Shown here piece after piece: positions 34,517 through 43,698 of a stretch of DNA of 64,000 nt. The DNA is from Fusibacter_A sp965140735 (GTDB taxonomy: Bacteria; Bacillota; Clostridia; Peptostreptococcales; Acidaminobacteraceae), in contig OZ223306.1 of assembly GCA_965140735.1 (NCBI GenBank), positions 1,550,001 through 1,614,000 of the forward strand, read 5' to 3'. The position numbers and the translations under genes are program-made. The first letter of the stretch is position 1. Each line of letters opens with the position of its first letter. The notes beneath the pieces are model-generated. The model was not told the origin of the DNA. It saw only the letters and a program-made list of their open reading frames with translations, and ran no database searches.

Positions 34517-35065
34517 TTATTTTATAACCAATAGCTTTTTTAGAACCTTTTCAAAGAGTTCATAATCATAGATTTGGTAAGATACCATCTGAACATGAGT
34601 ATTGATGATAAAACGAGCAAGCTCATCTGCTGATATCACTGTATCAAATTCACAAGTTTCTATCAATCTCTCTGTAAGAATCTGGCTCACTCGACCAATT
34701 AGTGCCTCTTTGTTTGAATTCTTGCAAGTCTTAGAAACATGACCAGATCGCTTAATTGAAAACAGCTCTAAAAATCGACCTAAATGGCGCTCTAATACAT
34801 CATAACAGGCTCTTATTTGAATCAAGATGGGCGCTTCATTTCTTAAAATCAGCCTGACTTCCTCTTCATATCCACTCCAAAAAAGGTCCATCACTCTGTA
34901 ATCGAGCGCCGATTTATTTGGGAAATAATTGTAAATCGTTCCGATTGATACGCCACTCTTCTTGGAAACTGCTCTCACATTCATAGCCCTGTAGCCATCT
35001 TCTTTAATAATTTCTCTTGCAACTGCTAGGATCAACTGTTCTGGATTTTGTATTATTTTTGGCAT
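34517..35065 (-). CDS. TetR/AcrR family regulator
   Basis: A 182-residue repressor. The N-terminal helix-turn-helix (about 8-55) has NVRAVSKKSGVSIGTIYNYFPNKSALDYRVM, the conserved TetR pattern. The C-terminal helical part (about 60-180) forms the ligand and dimer domain. It lies 63 bp downstream of the YitT-type gene on the same strand, so it may be co-transcribed with it and control it or a distant transporter. Start behind GAGAGGATG. Confidence 0.92.
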   Translation of the reverse strand: MPKIIQNPEQLILAVAREIIKEDGYRAMNVRAVSKKSGVSIGTIYNYFPNKSALDYRVMDLFWSGYEEEVRLILRNEAPILIQIRACYDVLERHLGRFLELFSIKRSGHVSKTCKNSNKEALIGRVSQILTERLIETCEFDTVISADELARFIINTHVQMVSYQIYDYELFEKVLKKLLVIK

Positions 35066-35128
35066 AAGATCATCCTCTCATAAAATCTCATTCTTATTTT
35101 ACCCTTCAATTGCCTACGAGTCAAACCA

Positions 35129-36013
35129 TCAATCCATTACAACTAAACTATCAAAGCCTACACCTTCGCCCCAAACTGTATTAACTGGTAAAACACTTAC
35201 AAATGCCTTAGAATCCGTTTTAGAAATCATATCTCTAATGAGAAATGATTCTCTTGGAGAACAAATCGTAACCAACTTCGTCCGGCTTAAATTAGTATAT
35301 CCACCTACAATATTATATTTAGAGATGCCTCTATTTAAATTTTTTAATATATACGCTTCTATTTCAGATTCTTTTTCACTTATGATCTCAAGTTTTACCA
35401 CTTTAGATGAAAACCCGTAGAGTACCGTCTCCACGGATTTCATTGCAACAACTTGAGTCAATAAAGCGTACAGTGCAATTCGAGTGTCAAACACGAATGA
35501 CGCAAATATAAGCACACTCACATCAAGTGCTGCAATAATAATTGAAATGGACATAAATCTAAATAGTTTTTTATTGATAATTTTAGCAATTGTATCCGTA
35601 CCACCGGATGAAAATCCGCCTTTGAGAATTAACCCCGTCGCAGAACCTGCCATAATCCCATAGTACATAGAAGCTAAAAAAAGATCATTTTGAACAAAGT
35701 TAAAAGAAAATCGACTGAATAAAATCAATATGATTGGAAAAAACAGCGAAAACACCACAATTTTTCGAGCCTCTTTTTTACCTAAAAATAAGAAGGTTGC
35801 AACAAGTACTAATAGTGAAATTATATAGTAAATATACATATATGAAATGCCTAAAAGACGTTCCAATACTAGTGAAAATCCCGTTATCCCCCCCGTTATA
35901 ATACCATTTGGTTTTAAGATAGAGGTAATTGCAATCGCCAAAATGATAGAGCCTGTTACCACATACATAATGTCTTGAAGCTGTTTTTTTTGTTTATTTC
36001 TCATAAGTTCCAT
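35129..36013 (-). CDS. YitT family membrane protein
   Basis: A 294-residue protein with five to six membrane segments in the first two-thirds (DUF161-type, containing KPNGIITGGITGFSLVLE and GLILKGGFSSGGTDTIAKIINKK), and a cytosolic C-terminal DUF2179 domain (about 210-285, with GISKYNIVGGYTN and SFLIRDMI). The transport or sensing role is unknown. The first ATG has AGGAG six bases before it. Confidence 0.9.
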   Translation of the reverse strand: MELMRNKQKKQLQDIMYVVTGSIILAIAITSILKPNGIITGGITGFSLVLERLLGISYMYIYYIISLLVLVATFLFLGKKEARKIVVFSLFFPIILILFSRFSFNFVQNDLFLASMYYGIMAGSATGLILKGGFSSGGTDTIAKIINKKLFRFMSISIIIAALDVSVLIFASFVFDTRIALYALLTQVVAMKSVETVLYGFSSKVVKLEIISEKESEIEAYILKNLNRGISKYNIVGGYTNLSRTKLVTICSPRESFLIRDMISKTDSKAFVSVLPVNTVWGEGVGFDSLVVMD

Positions 36014-36209
36014 ATTTAACTCCTACTCTTATGTGCCGCATACCTATTTGGGGGCACATAACAACCATGTAATCTATGCCATATCTACAATTTGTGATGG
36101 CAGAAGCTAATTATAGCATATCCATCTGCTGATAATTCTTACGTTTCATTTACAAATGAAAGAACAATTTAGCTCTTACCCTTTTCTCTATAAATACTTG
36201 CTTTTCCAT

Positions 36210-36252
36210 GACAAAAGACCATTAGATGGGCTAATCATAATGGTCTTTTGTC
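36210..36252. repeat. Perfect 15-bp inverted repeat
   Basis: Arms GACAAAAGACCATTA and TAATGGTCTTTTGTC enclose a 13-nt loop. The arm itself holds four T residues but no T-tract follows, so it is a poor terminator. It lies about 200 bp before the YitT-type start and about 250 bp before the LCP gene. Confidence 0.55.
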
Positions 36253-36422
36253 TGAGATTTTCATGTAGGATGTTTACCACTTTAGTGGATCATCTAGATT
36301 ATATCAGTATAAAATCTGTCCAACATCAGATGCATGCTAAATTTATGTTAAATCTTTGTTTTTTGTGTTGAGGCATTATCATATGTGAATCATATACGCC
36401 TATTTTATCTATATGATATCTG

Positions 36423-36450
36423 TTGACAATTTTTACAAAAGCCTTATACT
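36423..36450 (+). promoter_or_regulatory. Promoter of the LCP gene
   Basis: TTGACA (36423-36428) and TATACT (36445-36450) with 16 bp between, 55 bp before the start codon. The -35 is a perfect consensus. Confidence 0.7.
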
Positions 36451-36504
36451 GACTATGAATGACATAAAAGTCATATCTCAATGTGAAAACAAGAAGGTTC
36501 AACT

Positions 36505-37380
36505 ATGAAAAAGGGCATAAAAATTATCGTTTTATTACTGCTTATGATCATTGCACTCTTTATCGGATTTGGTGCATTTTATCAAGATCGTATCAATATA
36601 CTCGTATTTGGCGTTGAGGGTACCAGAACAGATACTATGATTTTATTATCTGTAGATACTGCAACGAACGACGTCAGTGCTATTTCCATTCCACGTGACA
36701 CTTATTTTCCCACAGAAGGTCATAATAAAATCGGTCAAAAAAAATTAAATGCTCGTTATGGTTTTAAGGATGTAGGTGGCGCAGAAGGTTTAACCACGGC
36801 TATAGAAGAACTTATGGGTATCAAAATTGATCACTACATTAAAGTCGATTACGATGGTGTTGCTGCCATTGTGAACCTACTAGGTGACGTTGAAGTAGAT
36901 GTACCTATTCGAATGAAATACGATGATCCCTATGCCACGCCACCACTCCATATAGACTTTGAACCAGGACTTCAAAAAATCTCTGGCGAAGATGCTATGG
37001 GGTACTTAAGGTTTAGAAAATCCAATGATGGCAAAGTTAGAGAAGGCGATATCCAAAGGATCGTACGTCAACAAGCCTTTTTGAAGAGTGCTGCAAAAGA
37101 AGCACTCACATTAAAACTACCCTTTGTTGCTGCAAAAGCACTAGATTATGTGGAAACAGATCTAAAAACATGGGATGTCTTATTGTACACTTCAGCTCTT
37201 ATGGGAACGTCTATGCAAGATGTACATTTCTATACACTACCTATGAAATCCACTGGAACTGGGAAAGATGGTTTAAGCTACTTTTTTCATGATTCTGCCG
37301 CTACATTTGAACTTATAAAAGGTATTTATGATGGCTCTCTGGCCAACCAAGAAGCTTTAAAAGCAATCAGTGAAAACTAA
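36505..37380 (+). CDS. LytR-CpsA-Psr (LCP) family protein
   Basis: A 291-residue membrane-anchored enzyme that attaches wall polymers (teichoic acid or capsule) to peptidoglycan. It has an N-terminal transmembrane helix (about 5-24), then the LCP domain. Visible motifs are RTDTMILLSVD (about 41-51), SIPRDTYFP (about 61-69), KLNARYGF with GGAEGL, and GEDAMGYLRFRKSNDGKVREGD with the conserved Arg residues that bind the lipid pyrophosphate. Start behind AGAAGG. It has its own promoter and terminator, so it is a single-gene unit. Confidence 0.92.
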   Translation: MKKGIKIIVLLLLMIIALFIGFGAFYQDRINILVFGVEGTRTDTMILLSVDTATNDVSAISIPRDTYFPTEGHNKIGQKKLNARYGFKDVGGAEGLTTAIEELMGIKIDHYIKVDYDGVAAIVNLLGDVEVDVPIRMKYDDPYATPPLHIDFEPGLQKISGEDAMGYLRFRKSNDGKVREGDIQRIVRQQAFLKSAAKEALTLKLPFVAAKALDYVETDLKTWDVLLYTSALMGTSMQDVHFYTLPMKSTGTGKDGLSYFFHDSAATFELIKGIYDGSLANQEALKAISEN

Positions 37381-37416
37381 AAAAAGCGAAGAGGCATATG
37401 CCTTCTTCGCTTTTTA
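37381..37416 (+). terminator. Terminator after the LCP gene
   Basis: Arms AAAAAGCGAAGAGGCAT / ATGCCTTCTTCGCTTTTT with almost no loop. It can also work in reverse because of the A-run at its left end. Confidence 0.85.
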
Positions 37417-37454
37417 ACTATGCACTTCCTTATTTTGTGTTTTATGAGATTTGA

Positions 37455-37913
37455 TCAGTGAAACATATCACTTGAAAGACCATTCTCAAGATCTTTGAGC
37501 TCACTTGCAATTGACGCCTCATCAAAACCATAAAAAGTCATTTCATAAAGACAAATAGCAATGATACTTTCATCTGTAATCTGTAGCGTACGATCTACTT
37601 CAATAGGTGCACTTACCCATTCTTCCCACTTTGCAAACCCTAAAGCAAACTGCAAGTTTTGCTTCTCATCATAGCCAGAAACGACAACGTATGCCTCTTC
37701 ATCAATCTCTTCTTCATATCCTTCGGATTGACTTGGATCAACAAGTCCTATCTTTATAATAAATTCATCAAAAGGGATCAATCTTAAAGTTTCAAGCAAA
37801 TCATAAACAGATTCATAAGATTCTATTTCATTATCCGTTTCTGGATAGAGAATTAACAGTTCATTTAGAACAGCATCTTTAGTTGTATTCATCATTAATG
37901 TTTTTAAATTCAT
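37455..37913 (-). CDS. Acidic hypothetical protein, possibly DUF6557-like
   Basis: A 152-residue acidic cytosolic protein with no membrane segment. The central pattern (SYESVYDLLETLRLIP, then LQFALGFAKWEEWVSAPI, then AICLYEMTFYGF) resembles a family of short Firmicutes proteins of unknown function that I recall as DUF6557; I hold that name loosely. Start behind GGAAGG. It is divergent from proC. Confidence 0.6.
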   Translation of the reverse strand: MNLKTLMMNTTKDAVLNELLILYPETDNEIESYESVYDLLETLRLIPFDEFIIKIGLVDPSQSEGYEEEIDEEAYVVVSGYDEKQNLQFALGFAKWEEWVSAPIEVDRTLQITDESIIAICLYEMTFYGFDEASIASELKDLENGLSSDMFH

Positions 37914-38048
37914 ATATGCCTTCCTTCTGTATACATTAACCCACTCCTTCCATTATCTTTTATTTTCAGAGGGTTTGTCAATGAAAATCACAAAAAAAAC
38001 ACAATTCTATGGTACAATATGGTTACTATAAAGACGTCGGAGGTTATC

Positions 38049-38861
38049 ATGAAATATAAAATTGGATTTATTGGTGCAGGCAACATGGCTAAAGCGATTA
38101 TAAAGGGCTTATTAAATGCTTCCATAGTAACTGAAAGTGAAATTTTAGCCAGTGCCTCTTCACAAAAAAGTATTGATCAAATAAGAGCTTCTTTAAAAAT
38201 TCAAACCACTTTAGACAATACTGAAATCGCTAAAGAATGTGAATACGTTATTTTAGCGGTGAAACCTTATATGATAGAAACTATACTTGAAGAAATTAGA
38301 GAACAACTTTCATCTTCTCAAATTCTCATTTCGATTGCAGCCGGCATAACACTTGATCAATTGACTGGTTGGACGAATGACAAATTACGCATCTATAGAG
38401 CAATGCCAAACACCCCTGCGAATGTAAACGCCGGAATGACTTCACTATGTACAAAAGTTGCAAATGATGACCCTTCATATCCATATGTTATCTCACTTTT
38501 TGAAGCAATAGGTAAATGCGAAGTTATCAAAGAATCACTTATTCATGCAGCCATTGCAATTCACGGTTCTTCTCCTGCCTATGTCTATATGATGATTGAA
38601 GCCATGGGAGATGCTGGTGTTCTTTTGGGATTACCAAGAGATCAAGCTTATAAAATGGCTGCTCAGAGCATATATGGTGCTGCACTTATGAGTCTTGAAT
38701 CAGGTCTTCATCCTGGTGTTCTAAAAGATCAAGTGACTTCACCAGGAGGCACAACTATAGAAGCTGTAGCTTCACTTGAAAAAGCAGGTTTTAGATCTGA
38801 TCTAATAGAGGCCATGGTAAGTTGCGCAACAAAATCAATCCAAATGTCATCAAAGAAATGA
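38049..38861 (+). CDS. proC: Pyrroline-5-carboxylate reductase
   Basis: A 270-residue NAD(P)H enzyme making proline from 1-pyrroline-5-carboxylate. The dinucleotide-binding motif FIGAGNMA lies at 7-14, followed by AVKPY, RAMPNTPA (about 118-125) and the C-terminal signature DQVTSPGGTTIEA. Length is normal. The start at 38049 follows CGGAGG with five bases; ten codons upstream lack a site. The next gene begins 8 bp after the stop. Confidence 0.96.
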   Translation: MKYKIGFIGAGNMAKAIIKGLLNASIVTESEILASASSQKSIDQIRASLKIQTTLDNTEIAKECEYVILAVKPYMIETILEEIREQLSSSQILISIAAGITLDQLTGWTNDKLRIYRAMPNTPANVNAGMTSLCTKVANDDPSYPYVISLFEAIGKCEVIKESLIHAAIAIHGSSPAYVYMMIEAMGDAGVLLGLPRDQAYKMAAQSIYGAALMSLESGLHPGVLKDQVTSPGGTTIEAVASLEKAGFRSDLIEAMVSCATKSIQMSSKK

Positions 38862-38869
38862 GGCGTAGT

Positions 38870-39826
38870 GTGATTAAATTAATAGCGGACTCCACATGTG
38901 ATCTTTCAGAAGAGATATGCACCCAATTTGATATTGGTATTGCACCACTTAGTATTACTATTGATGGTCAAACTTATAGAGATCGAATTGATATCGACTC
39001 AGATACCTTTTTTTCTAAAATTGCTGATTATAAAGCGCCCCCCACTACAGCTATGCCTTCTCCTGCATTATTTTTGCAACTCTTTGAAGAAGCTTATAGT
39101 AAAGGCAAAAAAGAAATATTATGTATTTGTATGTCTCGAAAAACCAGTGGTTCCTATCAATCTGCTCTTCTTGCAAAAGATTATTTCGTAGATGGACATA
39201 GCCTAAGTGACTATAAAATTCACATTGTGGATTCCACTTCGATGAGCCATGGTAGCGGGTGGCTTATCATAAAATCTGCACGATTAATTAGTGCAGGAAA
39301 AACATTTGAAGAAGTAATCCATTTTGTAGAAACATATAAAAGAAATGTAAAGCACTTTCTATCTGTAGATGATCTCGACAATCTTGTAAGAAGTGGACGT
39401 CTAAAACCAACAAGTGCGTTTATCGGCAAAATGTTGAAAGTAAAGCCCATTATGTCTATGCGTGATGGTGAAGGCGCAATCGTTGGCAAGGAAAGAGGTC
39501 GAAAAAAAGTACTTCAACACTATATTAATGCTTTTAAAGAACGGGTTAATCTCGAACTGACTGACTTTATCATTGTAGGGTACACCTCTGATAAACTTTA
39601 TGCCGAAAATCTAGTCCATCTCATAAAGACGGAAACCTCTTTTCAGGGTGATATTCTATTGTTACAAATGGGCGTCGCTGTGGGAACTCATGTTGGTCTT
39701 GGTGGCATATCCTTCTATTTTCTTGAAAAACCGCATATTCATGATGGCTTATTTACCAATAATTTTAAACATCTCAAAAGTCAAGTTGAAGAATCCACGC
39801 ATAAATTACGACACCATAAAAAATAA
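38870..39826 (+). CDS. DegV family protein (fatty-acid binding)
   Basis: About 318 residues, started at the GTG behind GAGG, which overlaps the proC stop. The frame stays open 16 codons upstream inside proC. DegV hallmarks: LIADSTCDLS at the start, PPTTAMPSPALF (about 58-69), ICMSRKTSGSYQSA (lipid headgroup site, about 85-98), HIVDSTSMSHGSGW and VDDLDNLVRSGRL. Members bind fatty acids and work with FakA kinase in phospholipid synthesis. No FakA gene is nearby. Co-transcription with proC is likely. Confidence 0.9.
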   Translation: MIKLIADSTCDLSEEICTQFDIGIAPLSITIDGQTYRDRIDIDSDTFFSKIADYKAPPTTAMPSPALFLQLFEEAYSKGKKEILCICMSRKTSGSYQSALLAKDYFVDGHSLSDYKIHIVDSTSMSHGSGWLIIKSARLISAGKTFEEVIHFVETYKRNVKHFLSVDDLDNLVRSGRLKPTSAFIGKMLKVKPIMSMRDGEGAIVGKERGRKKVLQHYINAFKERVNLELTDFIIVGYTSDKLYAENLVHLIKTETSFQGDILLLQMGVAVGTHVGLGGISFYFLEKPHIHDGLFTNNFKHLKSQVEESTHKLRHHKK

Positions 39827-39842
39827 TTTTCTATTTAATAAA

Positions 39843-40283
39843 CTATTTAATGCGACGACCAAAATTGTTGTTCACCTTCTTTAACAGCCTGAGAAAAGTT
39901 TCTTTTTCTTCATCTTCAAATCCCTCAAATGCAACAGAATTGATCTCAGCTGATATAGCCTTATAGATGGGTTCAAAGGCACGCCCTTTTTCTGTTAAAA
40001 CAATATAAATCACACGTTTATCCGCTTTTGAAAATTGCTTTTGAATGTATTTTCTTTCAATAAGTTTATTGACTAAAACAGTCACCGTAGATTTATCTTT
40101 ATTGACTAAATTGCTTATTTCACTCATTCTGAGACGACCACCATGCTCATAAAGAGCAGTAAAAATATTACCATAAGAAGGGACCAAATCATCAATTTGG
40201 TTCTCTTTCAGTTTTTGTTCAATAAATTTTTGCATCTTCTTTTTTGTTTTGCTTATATAATAAACGATGTACTTGTCATTCAT
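39843..40283 (-). CDS. MarR family regulator
   Basis: About 146 residues from the ATG behind GGAGGG at 40283. The winged helix (about 40-105) contains GGRLRMSEISNLVNKDKSTVTVLVNKLIERKYI then KADKRVIYIVLTEKG, the typical recognition helix and wing. The ends form the dimer helices. It has no closely linked target gene: the next minus-strand gene upstream is the Cys-cluster gene, ending 75 bp away. The target is unknown. Confidence 0.9.
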   Translation of the reverse strand: MNDKYIVYYISKTKKKMQKFIEQKLKENQIDDLVPSYGNIFTALYEHGGRLRMSEISNLVNKDKSTVTVLVNKLIERKYIQKQFSKADKRVIYIVLTEKGRAFEPIYKAISAEINSVAFEGFEDEEKETFLRLLKKVNNNFGRRIK

Positions 40284-40358
40284 ATTAACAGCCCTCCATA
40301 TTTTATTATACTTCATCGCAAGCTTACTTTTAATTTTTCAACAAACTTTGATTTTTAC

Positions 40359-41084
40359 TTAGGCTGGTTCGTTTGAATCGTTCATAGGAAGACTTCTTAT
40401 AATATCTAATCTTATCTCTTGTAAGAACTCACTCGTAACGACTTCATAAGTTTCATCCAGTAATACATATTCTAAAAAAAAGCCTACTAAATGCTGATTC
40501 ATCATCATTTCGTCCATGACACCACTAAAAAAAAGTTTGCCATCCAAATTGATGAGTAAATCATAAAGATTATTGACATCAACTTCATCAAGTATGCGAT
40601 CCCTTTGATAATTTTCGCAATACTCAATCGTTCGATCAATTGCATTTCGAGGTATTTTGAGTTGCAACTCAGTCCAAATAGTTCTAGCAACACGCTTATT
40701 TTGTTTTCTAATAAGGCTCAAATTTTTATTAAAAGCATCTTGAGATCGGTTTCCAAATATACGACATGGTAGAGGTCTTGCTTGATAGATACTACAAAGA
40801 TTCTCATCATTTAAGAAGGGACACTTTTTAGGCTTTATCCACTCACTAAAATAATATTTTAGCAAGTTTGTTTTTAAATCTTCCGGAATTTCAATCTCGC
40901 CATTTTCTGTTTCATAATACTGATGTACTATATTGAGTGCTTCAACCATTGAAATATTAACAGATTCATGGCAACAATTTGTACAGCCTTGACATTTTCC
41001 AGAAGGCACTACACCATATATTTCATTTAAACGCTCTAGTAAATTATTATCAATACAAAACTTAATGCCCTTTTCAATTCTCAT
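40359..41084 (-). CDS. YkgJ-type cysteine cluster protein
   Basis: A 241-residue protein with the CxxCxxCC cluster CQGCTNCC (about 33-40) and a second cluster, CPFLNDENLCSIYQARPLPCRIFG (three Cys, about 88-110). This arrangement defines the YkgJ family, which probably binds zinc or an Fe-S group; function is unknown. The rest is helical. It starts 16 bp after the PAP2 gene stop and behind AAGGG, so the pair is likely an operon. Confidence 0.85.
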   Translation of the reverse strand: MRIEKGIKFCIDNNLLERLNEIYGVVPSGKCQGCTNCCHESVNISMVEALNIVHQYYETENGEIEIPEDLKTNLLKYYFSEWIKPKKCPFLNDENLCSIYQARPLPCRIFGNRSQDAFNKNLSLIRKQNKRVARTIWTELQLKIPRNAIDRTIEYCENYQRDRILDEVDVNNLYDLLINLDGKLFFSGVMDEMMMNQHLVGFFLEYVLLDETYEVVTSEFLQEIRLDIIRSLPMNDSNEPA

Positions 41085-41100
41085 ACTTTTTTCCCTTTTC

Positions 41101-41961
41101 TTAAAAAATTCTGTGCTTGGATAGCCTAAGTGCTACAAATAAAGCAGGCGCCCCTGCTGTACCCCATAGTAACAGCATAAAATACCTTATAAAAATCATA
41201 CTCATTGTATCTGGCAGTATGATTTTAAGGCCTACAAATACAATCAAAAGACCAGACATGCCAAGAATATATTTTATGATTTGTCGATCTAAAGAACCTC
41301 TAGTATCAAAATTAATAAAGTTTTCTTCTATCCAATAACCTACAATGTAACCCAACAAAATGGCAACACCTTTATAATAGCTTTCTGTTTTAAAAATAAA
41401 AAGGGTTCCAATCGCAATTGCTAAGATGACAAAATAGGGTAAAAAATCACTGTAACGATGAGCACGATCATGTATCCATTCTGCACCTTTAGCCACAATA
41501 AAAGCAATAATAATCGCAGCTATAACATCTTTGGGCCAATGAACCCCTAAATAAAGTCTTGAAATTGCAACAGCAAAAATCAAAAGGCTCCCTAAAATAC
41601 CCACCATCTTATTTTTATAAAGTATCATAAGTGAAAAAATAAATGTTGCTATCGTTTGAGTATGTCCGCTGGGAAAAGAGGCCCCTGTAGCAGTCTGTAT
41701 GCGTAAACTTCTTATGCCATCAATACCTATAGGCCTCATCATATTGAAAACTTCTTTTAAAATCCCGTTTAGGGTTACCGACATTGTCATGGCTAATAGG
41801 ATTCGTCTTGAATTAGATTTATCTACACACCAATAAAATAAACTTAACAGAACAATATAAGTAGATGACTCTCCCAATATCGTTATAAACTCAAATAAAT
41901 GGTCTAAAAATGGTGAGCTGAAAGTTTGTAGCCAGATTATGAACTTAATTTCAAATGGCAT
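41101..41961 (-). CDS. PAP2 family membrane phosphatase
   Basis: About 286 residues from the ATG behind GAGGAG at 41961, with five to seven membrane segments. All three PAP2 motifs are present: KEVFNMMRP (KX6RP), FPSGHTQT (PSGH) and SRLYLGVHWPKD (SRX5HX3D). These enzymes dephosphorylate lipid phosphates such as undecaprenyl or phosphatidylglycerol phosphate on the outer face of the membrane. An extended C-terminal membrane part (about 190-285) goes beyond the core, as in larger family members. Confidence 0.92.
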   Translation of the reverse strand: MPFEIKFIIWLQTFSSPFLDHLFEFITILGESSTYIVLLSLFYWCVDKSNSRRILLAMTMSVTLNGILKEVFNMMRPIGIDGIRSLRIQTATGASFPSGHTQTIATFIFSLMILYKNKMVGILGSLLIFAVAISRLYLGVHWPKDVIAAIIIAFIVAKGAEWIHDRAHRYSDFLPYFVILAIAIGTLFIFKTESYYKGVAILLGYIVGYWIEENFINFDTRGSLDRQIIKYILGMSGLLIVFVGLKIILPDTMSMIFIRYFMLLLWGTAGAPALFVALRLSKHRIF

Positions 41962-42203
41962 ATTGTTCTCCTCACTTATACTTATTATACCCATTGTAAC
42001 AAATGCACTGCAACATAACAACTAAGTGCGACATCAATTAAACAGGCCTAACAATTTTAAGCTTTCTTAATATATGTGATTTTATTAGCTTTTCGTGGTA
42101 TATTGTTAAAAACCCAGCATCAACTCATGTCTTTGTGCCCAAATGAAATAATTAGGGCTCAATACAGCTAACATATTAATAGATATTGTCAGGAGGGGGT
42201 CCT

Positions 42204-42431
42204 ATGAAAATAATTCGAAAATACATGGAAAAAACATCACGGTTAAAAAAAATTTCAGATGCACTCTTTGTCTTAGCATTATCCATAAGTGCCTATACAC
42301 TTTGGACAACTTATACAACCAAAGCTTCGAATGTATGCCCTATAAATGCTAATCAAGACATGTACTATCTTTCAATTGGATTATTGATCGCTTCATTTTT
42401 TATTACTTTTTTTGAAAAAAAACCTAAATAG
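42204..42431 (+). CDS. Small two-helix membrane protein
   Basis: A 75-residue protein with two hydrophobic segments (about 17-35 and 51-69), a basic N-terminus and a basic tail (EKKPK). Start behind GGAGGGGGT. It has its own terminator, so it is likely a real short gene. I recognise no family. Confidence 0.65.
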   Translation: MKIIRKYMEKTSRLKKISDALFVLALSISAYTLWTTYTTKASNVCPINANQDMYYLSIGLLIASFFITFFEKKPK

Positions 42432-42435
42432 AATA

Positions 42436-42494
42436 CAAAAACACCGAGTATCTTAAGCCCTTCCATTTCAGGTTAGATACTCGGTATTTTTTTA
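42436..42494 (+). terminator. Terminator after the small membrane protein gene
   Basis: Arms ACCGAGTATCTTAA / TTAGATACTCGGT around a loop of about 16 nt, followed by seven T residues. Confidence 0.85.
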
Positions 42495-42509
42495 TAATTA
42501 ATCAGTATA

Positions 42510-42716
42510 CTATATAATATTTTTTACAATTTCTATAAGTGAGTTTACTTTTTCAGGTATTATTTTGCCGCTGGTCTTCTCATTAATTGCATATCCAACC
42601 TCTTTCACACTGCCACCGCCAAGTTCAATCATTGTCGTGATAGGCGCATTCATACCTGCAGCAAAATCTCCACCATTCCAGTGCCACTATGATCGGAAAT
42701 AAACTTCTGCTTAAAA
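42510..42716 (-). pseudogene. Decayed gene fragment, possibly a phosphoribosyltransferase tail
   Basis: Minus-strand codons 42686 down to a TAG at 42510 read as a sensible C-terminal protein end: GGDFAAGMNA, then TMIELGGGSVKEVGYAINEK, then a closing helix. An in-frame stop at 42687 cuts it from anything upstream, and another frame is open there briefly, as after a frameshift. The pattern DFAAGMNA followed by an alternating helix-strand looks like the end of a type I phosphoribosyltransferase (compare the DDFLANGQA style of xanthine phosphoribosyltransferase), but this is a weak match. It abuts the ABC-F pseudogene. Confidence 0.35.
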
Positions 42717-42717
42717 T

Positions 42718-43606
42718 TTAATCTGCCGTTCTATGTTTATATTTAGGCTTTTTATTGACTAAAACCATCTCTACATTTGCCCAAAGAGACTCCAATTGCT
42801 GCATAATCTCATCTTTTTCTATTGATAACAGTTCTAATTCTTGATAATTTGAACCCATTGTCATCATAGTGTTTTCAACAGCTTCAAGGTTCTGTTCTAA
42901 TCTTTGAATTTCTTTTTCTAATTGGTCAATAGGTTGGTTTAATTGCAATGGTTCACGAATTGTTTTAGAAGTACTTACACCCGATTTCTTGCCTCGATTT
43001 CGTTTAGACACGTTAGGTGCCACGGCTGGTAGTAATTCAAGTACTTTCTGTCGCTCTTTTCTATAGACATTATAATTCCCCTCATAACTTTTAAAGGTTT
43101 TATTTTCAATAGCAACAACCCGATCACAAATTTTATTTATGAAATAACGATCATGAGAAATAAAAAATAAAGTACCTTCAAAGTTATTCAGTGCATCTTC
43201 TAATGTTTCTATAGAATCAATATCAAGATGATTGGTGGGTTCGTCCAACAGTAAAATATCGGGTTTATCTATTAACATCATATTGCGTGATAAGTCTACT
43301 GTATTGTTTCAATATACGATCTAGCGCTTCGCCTTCAACCACTTGCATTTTCTTTTCAAGTGATCTCATTTTTTGCTCAATTTCTAGAACCTCTTCAAAG
43401 GCACTGTTGAGAACATCTCTTACAGTGTACGCGTCCGGATAATTAGGGATCTGATCAAGGTAAGCAATCGTAGCTTCTTTTGGCCTTGATATAGAGCCAT
43501 AATCATAGCCCACGCGATCACCTTCGTAAACGTGAAAATTTAAATCTTTAAAAATAAGATTAATCCCCATATACTTCATAATTTGATTAAATGATAATTC
43601 TAACAT
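42718..43606 (-). pseudogene. ABC-F ATPase pseudogene with internal deletion and frameshift
   Basis: Two overlapping frames hold pieces of one ABC-F protein (the ribosome-protection type that gives resistance to lincosamides, streptogramins and pleuromutilins). The first (43606-43265) opens like a normal family member up to YEGDRVG, then jumps past the Walker A motif to SISRPKEATIAYLDQIPNYP and the helical arm. A frameshift follows. The second (43281-42718) begins at KPDILLLDEPTNHLD (Walker B), then FFISHDRYFINKICDRVVAIEN, then a coiled C-terminal end. No Walker A, signature LSGG or second full ATPase remains. At about 890 bp it is roughly half the usual gene, so no functional protein is expected. 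The leader upstream is intact. Confidence 0.85.
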
Positions 43607-43668
43607 AGTTGCGCTCTCTTTCTTCTGTTTTCTGTGTTATACGCAGCAATCAGCATGAAAGAAGCTAT

Positions 43669-43698
43669 AAAAAAACTGTAGGACAAAAATCCTACAGT
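43669..43698 (-). terminator. Attenuator hairpin in the ABC-F leader
   Basis: On the minus strand, arms ACTGTAGGA and TCCTACAGT with a 6-nt loop are followed by six T residues. It lies about 65 nt before the ABC-F start and over 240 nt after the promoter, as in ribosome-mediated attenuators of ABC-F resistance genes. Confidence 0.85.

Larger units (their letters stand above)
36014..36504. other. 491-bp intergenic stretch with hairpin and promoter
   Basis: Divergent leader region between the YitT-type and LCP genes. It holds one long perfect hairpin (36210-36252) and a strong plus-strand promoter (36423-36450). No gene longer than a chance frame is supported. Confidence 0.5.

Noticed and set aside
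42718..43606. Two separate short ABC genes
   Set aside because: Together the frames cover the start and end of one ABC-F protein in order, with key motifs missing, so a single decayed gene is the better reading.
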